Assembly (NCBI GenBank): GCA_015146655.1
Contig: VKHL01000030.1
Coordinates: 62,001-126,000 of the forward strand
Reading direction: 5' to 3'
DNA: 64,000 nt
Origin: Ochromonas danica
Taxonomy: Eukaryota > Sar > Chrysophyceae > Chromulinales > Chromulinaceae
Below the pieces are notes generated by a model. That model did not search any database, was not told the DNA's origin, and worked only from the letters and a program-made list of their open reading frames with translations. Positions 44,049-53,781 of the stretch are shown piece by piece. Every line of letters starts with the position of its first letter. Position 1 is the stretch's first letter. The translations under genes and the position numbers were made by a program.

Positions 44049-44504
44049 AGTGATTAGGCTGGTCTTGTGGGTCATTTTCTTCTAGCAGCTTTTCTGAGGA
44101 TGCGCTCTTCTGTTGCTCCGCTTCTAAAGACAGCAAGATAGTGGGCACATTGGCAGCCCAAGGATGAAGCTTCAACACTTCTTTCAAGCTTTCCATGGAC
44201 TTTTTGGTCTCGCCTAGTTTGTCATAACCTAATGCTAAACCCAGTCGAGCCCCATAGTGATGGGGCATGAACTTTAATGCTTCATTAGCTTCATCGATGC
44301 ACTCAGAGTATCGTTTATCAGATTGATATAGCGCTGCCAGCTTATTGTGAGCTTCAGCAAAGGTAGCATCACTTCTCACAGCCTGCTCGAAGGCTCTCTG
44401 GGCTTGACTGTTATTACCTCGCTTTAACTCGGCTATCCCCATCCTCAAGCTAGCACTAGCATCAGAAGATGTAGAACATGCATGGGCAAACCACATTAAG
44501 TTCT
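44041..44504 (-). pseudogene. 5'-truncated copy of the HspQ-TPR gene (TPR part only)
   Basis: The frame contains NLMWFAHACSTSSDASASLR, TPR motifs (AQRAFEQAVRSDATFAEAHN, ECIDEANEALKFMPHHYGAR, KSMESLKEVLKLHP) and a natural stop at 44041. The upstream two thirds of the gene, including both HspQ domains, are missing; the match to the full copy ends at 44504. A further 12 codons of unrelated sequence precede it up to a possible ATG near 44541, so a short TPR-only protein is conceivable. It supplies the likely sequence for the gapped 3' end of the intact copy. Confidence 0.8.
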
Positions 44505-44951
44505 GTTCATGCTGTTTTTGACTGAAGATGTCTTTAGTCAAGTTTTAACTTCATTTAAGTTAAGACATATTTTAATAATGCCATCCATATTTGACCAATA
44601 AATGCTATTACCACCGTAGATAATGTTTTGTTCCGGAAGGGGTGGGATGAAGTCTATTCCTGCTTAACGTGTTGCATAACGTTTTTGCACCAGACTACTA
44701 ATCAACAGTTATCTCTCTCCGTATATCTAACACAAATATTATTATCTAATATTGTGGCACGAACGATAGAGGCCGTCCGATTCATAATATTCTGATTTTC
44801 GCCACGAGATCTTCCTGTACAACACAAAATCAGATATCCACTCAAGTAGTTAGGAAAACCTTTGTTTTCTCAATATGCTATAACTACCACGTTAAAACTG
44901 TGTTGGCGGAAGTTAGAATGAATCGAAGCGGAGTTAGAATGAATCGCCCAC
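44505..44951. other. Left flank of the insert between the direct repeats
   Basis: This 447-bp AT-rich non-coding sequence begins exactly at the repeat boundary. A short duplicated word TTAGAATGAATCG occurs at about 44912 and again at about 44934. No terminal inverted repeat with the other flank was seen. Confidence 0.5.
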
Positions 44952-46845
44952 CTAACACTTCTTGAATTTCATGCAAAACTGAACCATGCGAGACAAGACG
45001 CTCACAGTACCAGAGGAAAGCTTACCAAGAGCTTTTGTGCTTCCCCTGCTAGTATCAAAGCTCTGCCAGCGCTTCACATTACCATAGTTGCTAGATGGAG
45101 TGACGTACACGAAGTTAACTTGTTGCTTCGCAGGTACGACATTAGTGCATAGGTCAACAGCATGGTCCAAGTGAATCTTGTGCTCACCAACGCCAAGAGA
45201 GAAGCAGTTGTTGGGAGGATTATAGTAATCCATCAGGGGGAAGCCTTCAGGTAGACGGTACAGCACAGCAGGGTCCACCAGATCCTTTAAATCGGCCAGG
45301 TTGTAGCTCTTGCCCTTCTTTTTCATAGTCGCATAGCGAATCTCCTTGAACTTTGGGATCTCCCAAGTCAGATTACGCCTCACCTTACTCATAACGCTGA
45401 TCAGATTTTCGTATTCGTCCTTGCTCAGACCCTTGTTCTCCTCCAGTACCTTCACCTCGACATCCTTATCAACGGCACAATGAAACAAAGATCGCGTCAT
45501 GTACTCAAACCAGTAGCCGTGGAGAGCACTAGCCTTCGACTCGTTCTCCAGCCAGCTTTGAAAGGTGCGCCTGGTTGCCTCATCCGCTTGGTCATACTTG
45601 GCGTGAACAAGTTCCATGGCTCTGGTGTTGGAGTACTCCCAGATCACGTTCTTCTCCAAGTACTTGTTGAAGGCCTCCTCCGGGGTCACTGCAGTCTCCT
45701 CGGTACTGTATCGAGCCTTCAACAAGGAAGAGGGCCAGTCAGCACTCATGGCGCTCCGATCAGACCAAAGGTGAACGCCCTTGAGCAGAAGACTTACATC
45801 CCTCTCCTGAGTCTCGGAGATGCTCGTCTCATTGGCAACCACAGCACGCGGAGAACCTCCAAATATCTCAAAACGACTCTCGACCTCTTCAGGAGGAAAT
45901 CGGTCCCCATAGCCATGCTCGAGCAACTTCAACTCCTCCACAGTCCAGTTGGGACAGATGAATCTCACCAGACCACTGTTACCAGCCACCTGTTTAAAAT
46001 TACCGGCATTGGGCGACGAGAAGATCAGGCACACACAGGGGAAGCCTGTCAGGGGGTCTTGGGCACCTCTCGCAGCATCGTAGATCAGCACCGTATCCCG
46101 CTTCTTCAACTCTGGAATATCACCAACATTGGGACTGGTGAGAGGTTCGATAAGCACGCTTCTCTCCTTGCTGAAGACGAAGGCTCGCTTGCCAGCAGAA
46201 TCAAAGTACACCACAGCCTTGCCCGCCGACACCTTTGCGTGTCTCAGCTCATCCACTAGAACAGCCTGACTAGCCCAGCTCTTGCCAGTGCCAGAGGGTC
46301 CAAAGAAAATCGCACCTCCGATGTTGCCTCTGGCCTCGCGATCTACCATCATCTTCTTGATGATCATATTCACCTCGCCGTGGAAGGATCTAATCAATAG
46401 CTTCGAAGGAATCTTGTCGGTTGTCTCCTTCAGGCTCACAGGAAAGACGTCAAGCCCAGACAGGCATAAAAAGCCTCCCTCCACCTTGGCAGACAGCAGA
46501 GCATTCTTGAGGCCAGTGCAGTCAATTGTTGGAGCTCTGCCAGTAAACGCAGAGACTACAAAATAAAGAAATACTAGTATGAAACTAATGCAGGAAAAAA
46601 GACAAAGATAGTTCACCTTGCTGCTGTTGTGTCAGCAATAGATTCTCCTTCTCCAGTAGCTTGTTCAGAACATCCTGCAGCTTGGCCTCAGAGAAGCCAA
46701 AGTAGGTCTTTAGCACTGGAATAATTGCGAAGTTTTGTCTCATATATATTCTTCTCTCTTCTTGGTTGTCGAAATCAGCAAAGGTGCCCAAGGCAACCTC
46801 CACTGCCTTAATTTTTGTCCGAATCTCCGCTATAATATCAGTCAT
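44952..46845 (-). CDS. Crinkler/RHS-type P-loop NTPase protein
   Basis: Exon 1 is 46845-46617 and exon 2 is 46555-44952, with a 61-nt intron; the product is 610 aa and the gene looks whole. After a helical N-terminal part, a P-loop NTPase domain shows Walker A GPSGTGKSW (about residue 162), a Walker B-like stretch (DTVLIYDAA) and the EIFGGSPRAVV motif typical of Crinkler (CRN) and kinetoplastid RHS proteins. The C-terminal 180 residues (GFPLMDYYNPPNNCFSLGVG and onward) sit where these families carry a nuclease-like effector module. No classic LFLAK leader was recognised. It lies in a segment bounded by two copies of a host gene pair. Confidence 0.75.
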
Positions 46846-47259
46846 GGAATGGGAATGGAATTATTCCAAACTGTTGTTCTCTGCAAGATTCCAATTGCCA
46901 ATTTATATTTGTCAAGCTTGACGACAAGTCTAGTCATTCAACAAAAAATTGGCGTTCTCTTTAAGTTAACGTTTTGAGCGGTTTTTCGAGCTGATGAAAC
47001 CCTGGAAATCGGGAAACAAAATAATGATTTCCAGATTTACAACACTAACCATATAACATGTATCATCACTTTTTATGAACAGTATCATCACTTTTACTAA
47101 AGAGTTATCAACCTGTATAGTATAATGTTGATGGGTCAGGGCGAACCAGATCTGAAGCTCCCCAATTTATCATCAACATGAAGAAAGACAGCAGTATGCT
47201 GGCCCAATCCAGTGAAGCTAAACTGGGACTGCGAGCCAAAATGAATTCATCAAACAACG
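46846..47259. other. Right flank of the insert, upstream of alpha-like copy 2
   Basis: This 414-bp non-coding region contains a repeated word TATCATCACTTTT at about 47060 and 47084. An ATG at 47178 opens a frame of about 48 codons that overlaps the alpha-like ATG at 47260 in another frame and could limit its translation. Confidence 0.45.
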
Positions 47260-48018
47260 ATGGCCAGCTCCTCGATATTCACACTACTATTACTGCTATC
47301 GATTATCTTGATAGTTGATGCTAGTTTTAGCTTCAATTCAGCGGGCAGGTTGATACAGTTGGAATATGCCTATAAAGCAGTTGAAAAAGGTGGAGATATT
47401 ATTGTCCTCAAATGTCTCGATGGTGTGCTTATCCTCACTTCCACTTTTCCCTCCAAACCCAAACAATCTTCTCTCATTACTTTCAATCAGGATAAGATCA
47501 AGAAGCTACCAAACAAGGCTCTTTTAATCTCCTCTGGCTTAGTCGGGGATGTTCGCTATATTGAGAAGAAGGTTGTGGAGTTATGCCAAGAACACATGCG
47601 CATCTTTGGCGCTGATTCCCCCATCAAGCTCTTAGTCAATAAGGTGGCTTCTTTGATGCACGAGCATACACTATCATCTGGTCAGCGACCTATAGCAGCC
47701 ACGTGTTGCTTCCTGACTCACTCGGAGAAACAGGGATTTCAAATATTTAACGTTGAGCCCAGTGGTTCATGGCATGAATGTGAAGCCTTCTGCACAGGTT
47801 ATCGTGTTGAAGGTCTTCTTGGCAAATGGCCTAAAGAAGAAAAGCTAGAAAAGTGCAAAGTTGATCAAATCTTGCCTCGTCTGGCAGCATTGAAAAGAGA
47901 TTGCGACTTGGACCTAACAGATGAAGATGACAGTCCCTTTGTTGACTGCCAGATACACTTGCTGAGAAAAGATAATATTCTAGANNNNNNNNNNNNNNNN
48001 NNNNNNNNNNNNNNNNNN
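47260..48018 (+). CDS. Proteasome alpha-type fold protein with signal peptide, copy 2 (3' end in assembly gap)
   Basis: 242 codons are visible (47260-47984) before the run of N. If colinear with copy 1, the stop falls at 48016-48018. The visible protein equals copy 1 except for one Gln-to-Glu change (PKEEKLEKC). Silent or near-silent changes cluster in the signal-peptide codons. It carries the same signal peptide and alpha signature. Its upstream sequence is the insert, not the copy 1 promoter, so expression may differ. It is convergent with the intact HspQ-TPR gene, which is probably the ancestral arrangement. Confidence 0.8.
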
Positions 48019-48352
48019 NNNNNNNNNNNNNNNNNNNNNNNNNNNNNNNNNNNNNNNNNNNNNNNNNNNNNNNNNNNNNNNNNNNNNNNNNNNNNNNNNN
48101 NNNNNNNNNNNNNNNNNNNNNNNNNNNNNNNNNNNNNNNNNNNNNNNNNNNNNNNNNNNNNNNNNNNNNNNNNNNNNNNNNNNNNNNNNNNNNNNNNNNN
48201 NNNNNNNNNNNNNNNNNNNNNNNNNNNNNNNNNNNNNNNNNNNNNNNNNNNNNNNNNNNNNNNNNNNNNNNNNNNNNNNNNNNNNNNNNNNNNNNNNNNN
48301 NNNNNNNNNNNNNNNNNNNNNNNNNNNNNNNNNNNNNNNNNNNNNNNNNNNN
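47985..48352. other. Assembly gap (368 N)
   Basis: The run of N covers the 3' ends of alpha-like copy 2 and of the HspQ-TPR gene. Its length equals the corresponding stretch of copy 1 (44015-44382) exactly. Confidence 0.99.
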
Positions 48353-50476
48353 CTGCTCGAAGGCTCTCTGGGCTTGACTGTTATTACCTCGCTTTAACTC
48401 GGCTATCCCCATCCTCAAGCTAGCACTAGCATCAGAAGATGTAGAACATGCATGGGCAAACCACATTAAGTTCTCTACAGTCAAAGCTGTTTCATAAGAA
48501 GGAGCTTCCTTGAGAAGAGTAAGCAAGCTCTTCAGATCGGCAGATTGCGATTCTCCCGAAGTGTGTACCAATCGCATCAAGCGAGTATTGATCGTATCGC
48601 GTAGTTGGATGAGTAAGCGATCCACACCTTCATATATGGCAATTTCGTTCTCTAATATTTCTCTCTCACGTTCCTCACGTCCTTCCTTTGGACCTTGCCC
48701 TTCATTCTTTCTCCGCCAGTTAGAGAGGACAGAAGTGGCGGGAAAGTCGTCCGGCAGGGCATGAGGACCAGAAGGAAAGCAATACTTCAACTGATGAGGA
48801 ATGCGAAACTTATGCTTTTCAGCATCAAATCCAAAGAGACAGATGGATAATTGTGGATGTTGAATAAGTTGACGGCTGGGCTCTGTCACAGCAATCAGAT
48901 TCTGTTGTGCAACATAATAATGTTGACGTTGAGCATTGGGTCCAAGCCAACCACGAATATCTCTTTCATCAGGAACGACCTACAGAAAAAGAAAGAAATT
49001 AAGGTTAGATGTTAGTCACCAAAAGAAGAAATGTCTGCATTAGTTAGACACTCTGACCCGATAGAAAGGTTGCTCCTGGCCTAAAGTTAATCCAACTACT
49101 CCTTCCCATGAACTTGTATCTCTTGTTGGGCGTAAGTCATATCCAACAATTACTCCACGAAATCCAAAAAGACGATGTTGTACAACTTGTCCTACTTCAA
49201 ACTCTATAGCAGGTACCATACTTCTTGCTAATAATCTTGCTACACGAGGTTGTGGAGGAATAGACACTAAACGACCTTCAGATGAAGTATCATCATGTGT
49301 AGACCTACCAGGTGGTTGAAAAGACAAGGTGTCAAGAAATGCAAGACCACGAGATTGAAATCTTAATTGACCAAGTTGAGATATGGCCATAACACAATCT
49401 GCTAACTTTCCCATGACAGAATAGACAGCCTTGGAGTTATGGGGGACGTCTTTCTGAATCTCTCGGATATACTCCATAGAAGAAGTTATCGCCACACTAG
49501 AATCTGCCCACAAATCTCCACCTCTTCTAATCTTCTGTTTAAAGTCATTATTATTCCCTGTTTCTTCTTCTTGTTGTTGTTCTTCTTTCTTGATGATCCG
49601 CTTAATAGCACGAATTTCTTTTATAATATCAACCAGAATTTGTCCAGCAATAGCATTACGATGAATCTTATCATCATCTGTTACCTTCTGATTAGCAACA
49701 AAGTCTTGCCATAGTCCAGGAAAGGCATCTTCCATTATTTCTACCATCTTCTGTTGCAGCTCTTCTATCTCTTTCATCATATGATTAGCAGCTAAGAGAC
49801 CATCTTGTGAGAGTAATGAACGTTGATAAGGTTGATCCAGTACATCATAAGGATAGAGGAAAGCAAAGTCTTCTAAAGGCACATAACGACCTGTCTTCTC
49901 ATCATAATGACTAAAGTAATTACCTATTTCACTATGATGAATTGATTTATATAATCGATCTGTCACTTCTATGACTTCATCACTATTTACTATCATAGCT
50001 AATTCTTCTGTACTTGTAATAAATTCATTAAAATCAGAAGTATCATATAATAATTTAATTTTCTGTTTTTTCTGTTCTATATCAATTTCCCATCCAATAA
50101 CAACAGCACGAACATGTTTTTGTTTATGTTGAACAACTTGACCAAGTTGATAATCAATATAGCGTGTATAGTTACGATTATAATGAACATTAACTTGTTG
50201 TGAGGCTAAACGACGTTTTAAGACTTGACTTAACTCATTTAACTTCTTTAAGACTGTTAAGGCAACATCAAGATGTTGAGAAGAATAGGAATGATGACGA
50301 AAACAGTGGAAGATAGCAGCTTGAACACCTTCTTGACCATGTAATTGTACACCAGGAGGAAGAAGTTTGCTAATATTAAGTGCTGTAGGGTTGAGAATGA
50401 AAGGATTGTTAATGAGTTCAGGTTGTCGAGTCCATCGTAGAAAAGAGCGAAAGAGAGCACGTGTGACACGATTCAT
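48011..50476 (-). CDS. Protein with two HspQ/YccV-like domains and C-terminal TPRs (3' end in gap)
   Basis: Exon 1 is 50476-49058 and exon 2 runs from 48979 into the gap, with a 78-nt intron whose donor is GTCAGA. By colinearity with 44041 the stop would be at 48011, giving about 795 aa. ATG 50476 starts MNRVTRALFRSFLRW, an amphipathic basic stretch like a mitochondrial presequence. HspQ/YccV-like domains begin YQLGQVVQHKQKHVRAVVIG (about residue 105) and FEVGQVVQHRLFGFRGVIVG (about 430). The second continues across the intron as QPFYRVVPDERDI..HYYVAQQNL. TPRs close the protein. Bacterial HspQ is a Lon specificity adaptor; in eukaryotes the domain occurs in FBXO21. A proteolysis adaptor role is inference. 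Confidence 0.75.
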
Positions 50477-51054
50477 GGGAAGGAGGAATAGTTTGGAAGA
50501 AGAAGGTCTGAGATAGGATAGGATAGGGTATGATAAGATAAAGGGTGATAAGAGTAGTGGGTGAGGAAAGGAGAAGGCTAAGAAGGCTAAGAAGGCTGCT
50601 GGCAAGGGTTACAGAGGGAGGGTTGGCTATTTGTTCCCTTACCTTGTCTTGGCTTTGTGTTTGTTTGTGTTCTGCTTCTCTCCACAACCCACAGACGGAG
50701 AAACGCGTTTTCCGCTTGGTGACAAGACGGAACACTTGTGAATAAACGCGTTCTTCCTTGTCGTCCACGTTGGTTTTGTTGGTTTGGACAACCGTATACA
50801 AGTAGCAAAGACAGATAGTGGTAATGGTGAATAGACGAGAATTTGAACTTTACTAGAGCATGTAGAATACATTAACTGCTAAGTAATTATAGTAATTATA
50901 GTATGTACATATGAATGTCATCTACTGCACTTCCCCATCTTAGTCAGCTCTTCTCTCTTCTCAATTCTCAATTCACTCTCATCTAGAGTACTAGATCTCC
51001 ATATCATATGAATGCTAAAATAAGTATATAAATAGATAGTTTATACAGCAAGCT
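50477..51054. other. Intergenic region between HspQ-TPR and NUDCD2-like genes
   Basis: This 578-bp region includes purine-rich repeats on the plus strand near 50575-50600 (AGAAGGCTA three times). Open frames here extend the HspQ-TPR frame 5' without an ATG. No gene was recognised. Confidence 0.45.
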
Positions 51055-51788
51055 CTAGAAGTGCTTCACCCCTCCCATGAACTCCCTCGCATCAGGCACT
51101 TGACCATTAAACTCAGCTCCAGAGAAGTCAAAGCCTGGGTGCTACAATAGGCAGTAAAGAGATTCAGTCAATCGGTCAGTCAAACAGGTCAAGCACTGCA
51201 AAGGCAATAGACCATGCGTTCACTCACCTCTTCTTGAAATCTCTCTAGGAGGATCTTCTTCCTGACCTCTTCCTTAGTATAGGAATCTAAAGTAGACCCC
51301 GCTCGACCTCGAAGAGCACAATCCCAAGCCTCGGCCTTGTTCATCTTCTGAAGGTTGATATTCACTTCGCCATCATCAATGAGCCACATGGACTCACCCA
51401 CAATCACACCTCCTCCAGTATCTTCATCGATATAAGGACTTTGTCCTTTCATGCCAACGCGGAGGTGGTTAGGAGAGATTGAGATGTCCAGCATCTTCTT
51501 AGTGACTTGGGGAGGGAGATCGATGAAGATGTTCACCTCCGTCAGAGACTGTTCCCATTCATAAACAGTTCGTCCTTCATATTCAAATCGAAGTCTTCCT
51601 TCTTTTCCCTTTTTCGTCATGACCTCACCGGGTTTGACAGATGGTGGTAGACCAAGAGAAGCAGAGACTGGGGCAGGGGCAGGGGCAGTGGTGGTGGTAG
51701 AGGAGGAGGAAGCAGCAGTGACTATTGGCTGTGAATCTTCTTCATCATCACTGTCTAGAATATGATCAAACTTGCGATAATCCACCAT
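51055..51788 (-). CDS. NudC/CS-domain cochaperone, NUDCD2-like
   Basis: Exon 1 is 51788-51228 and exon 2 is 51141-51055, with an 86-nt intron; the product is 215 aa. An acidic start (DHILDSDDEEDSQP) and a Ser/Thr/Ala-Pro linker lead to a CS domain at about residues 80-165 (YEWEQSLTEVNIFIDLP, LRVGMKGQ, GESMWLIDDGEVNINLQK, AWDCAL). The C-terminal LLERFQEEHPGFDFSGAEF, completed by exon 2, matches the NUDCD2 ending. Such proteins act with HSP90 on dynein/LIS1-linked clients in the cytosol. The short second exon (29 codons) was called from the conserved motif. Confidence 0.88.
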
Positions 51789-52026
51789 GACGACTAACAA
51801 CAACTGAGAGACACAGCAGAGAAGGAAAACTGAAAACTGAAAAACTGAAGAAGAAAAGACAAAGAAGGAAATTAACTCAACACAACAGAGAGAAGAAAAA
51901 TGAAAAACTCATCACCTTGATGCTAAAAACTCGTTTCTCTCCATTAACTTAATAAGAGAGCCTTCCCAGCACAGAGCAGCAGGTGACTTGATGTCAAAGA
52001 GAATATCATCTTGTCTGTCCCCTAAA

Positions 52027-53568
52027 ATGATTCCCATCGACTGTCCTGTTCAGAAATATGCTTGGGGAAAGAAAGGTAATCAATCTATGGTGGCCAAGCT
52101 GAAAAGGTAGTTGTCTTAGTAGACAGTGTTCTTCTTCTACTAGATGACTAATTGTTTGAAGTGATTGCTCTGTAGTACTGCTTCAGAGGCATTTCAACTG
52201 AATGAAAAGGAATCCTATGCTGAGCTTTGGTGAGTCAGTCTTCATCCTCTCTCTTCATCATTCTCGTTGTTCCTAACACATCCTCTCTGTCTCTACCTCT
52301 CTCTCTCTCTCTGTCTGTGTCTGTGTGTCTCTGCTAGGATGGGCACTCATCCCTCTGGTCCTGCTAAGATCCTCGCTAGTCGAACTCTGCTCTCTGAGTG
52401 GCTAAAGGATAAGCCTCATCTAGTAGGCACTGTCCCTGAAGGCTTCCCTGCCAATGATCTGCCCTTTCTCTTCAAAGTGCTCTCTGTGGATACCGCGCTC
52501 TCCATCCAGGCTCATCCTGACAAAACACTCGCTCAGCAACTCCATGCCAGAGCTCCAGAACATTATAAAGATGGAAATCATAAGCCTGAGATGGTGATTG
52601 CTTTGACTAAGTTTGAATGTCTTTGTAGCTTCCGTGAATTATCTTCCTCATCGAACACCTCCATTGTCAACCTTCTCGCTGCCTATCCAGAGTTCCATCA
52701 TCTGCTCAAATTAAAAGGATTTGATATTAATGAAAGTAGTAAAGAAGGAAGTGAACAGGAAGTGTTACGAAGTCTCTTTCGAGCTTATATGGAAAGTGAT
52801 CCTAGAGATATTGTCTTCCAATTGAACCTCTTGATAGAGCGGTTGGAAGGTCAACAAGGGAAGAAACACCCTTTAGCTGATCTTGACAATCTCATTCTTC
52901 GTCTACATAGTCAGTATCCAGGAGATCTAGGTGTGTTTTCTCCGTTATTGTTGAACTATGTGGTATTGGAGCCTGGCCAGTCTTTCTTCCTGGCTGCCAA
53001 TGAACCTCATGCTTATCTTAGTGGAGACTGTGTTGAGTGCATGGCTTTATCAGACAATGTGGTTCGTGCTGGATTGACACCAAAGTTCAAGGATGTGGAA
53101 ACTTTGTGTTCTATGTTAACCTACAAGTAAGACTTGTTAGCCTTCAATGACTATTCATACAGTGGTCTATATTGCTACAATACTTGTACTTGTTGATAAG
53201 TTGGTCTCAATGTCTATAGAGCTGGAATGCCATTCTTCCTCACTCCATCCGCTGGCACATCCTCAACTAAGATCTATCGGCCTCTCGCATCGCAGTGTGC
53301 AGAGTTCGAGTTGGAAATGATCGAAGTGCCAGCTGCCTCCACACAGCCGCTACTCAGAGTGCCTGGCGGATCCATTCTCTTGGTATTGGAAGGTGGAGAA
53401 GTAGGTCTTGCTTTGACTAATCCCTCAGCATCCTTCGAAAATTGTTTTCGAGTTTGTAGTGCTCGTAATGGAGTGACAGTGTTCCTCGCAGCAGATGCTG
53501 AAGTCACAGTGACTGCTGGCTCAAAGAAAGCTGTCTTGGTTAGAGCCCATGTTAACCTCTCCACTTAG
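52027..53568 (+). CDS. MPI: Mannose-6-phosphate isomerase (type I)
   Basis: Exons are 52027-52106, 52176-52229, 52338-53126 and 53220-53568, with introns of 69, 108 and 93 nt; the product is 423 aa. Exon 1 gives CPVQKYAWGKKGNQSMVAKL and exon 2 EAFQLNEKESYAELW, joining MGTHPSGPAK in exon 3: the standard type I PMI start. Zinc ligands are visible in QAHPDK (about residue 100), HKPEM, and ANEPHAYLSGDCVE. It interconverts fructose-6-phosphate and mannose-6-phosphate, feeding GDP-mannose, glycoprotein and cell-wall or storage sugar synthesis. Splice phases all fit; the small exon 2 rests on family conservation. Confidence 0.95.
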
Positions 53569-53781
53569 AAGCTCTTCTGCTCGCGATAAGCTGAGACTAT
53601 AAGATCACATTTATCCTTCTTAACCACTTAAAAGATTACAAGTCACGCTTATTGCGACACACACACAGAGTGAGAATCTGACTAAAGGCCAATTTCTCAC
53701 ACCAAATCGCCGATAAACTTTGAGAGCAAAATTGTTTGATCGAGGATTTGCAAATGTGCGAAGCTGAAGGATTAGCTCTGC

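Larger units (their letters stand above)
43290..44504. repeat. Direct repeat, left copy (alpha-like gene plus TPR 3' segment)
   Basis: These 1,215 bp are nearly identical to 47260-48474 with a constant offset of 3,970 bp. I count only a handful of substitutions in the visible part. Sequence similarity stops abruptly just before the alpha-like ATG and after TTCT at 44504. Confidence 0.95.
47260..48474. repeat. Direct repeat, right copy
   Basis: This is the partner of 43290-44504 and includes the N run. The offset of 3,970 bp is the same on both sides of the gap. Confidence 0.95.

Noticed and set aside
45480-46259. 259-codon plus-strand open frame antisense to the Crinkler-type gene
   Set aside because: It has no recognisable domain, whereas the minus strand carries Walker motifs and a spliced N-terminus.
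44505-47259. Terminal inverted repeats that would make the insert a DNA transposon
   Set aside because: The two ends share no inverted repeat that I can see, and no transposase-like gene is present.
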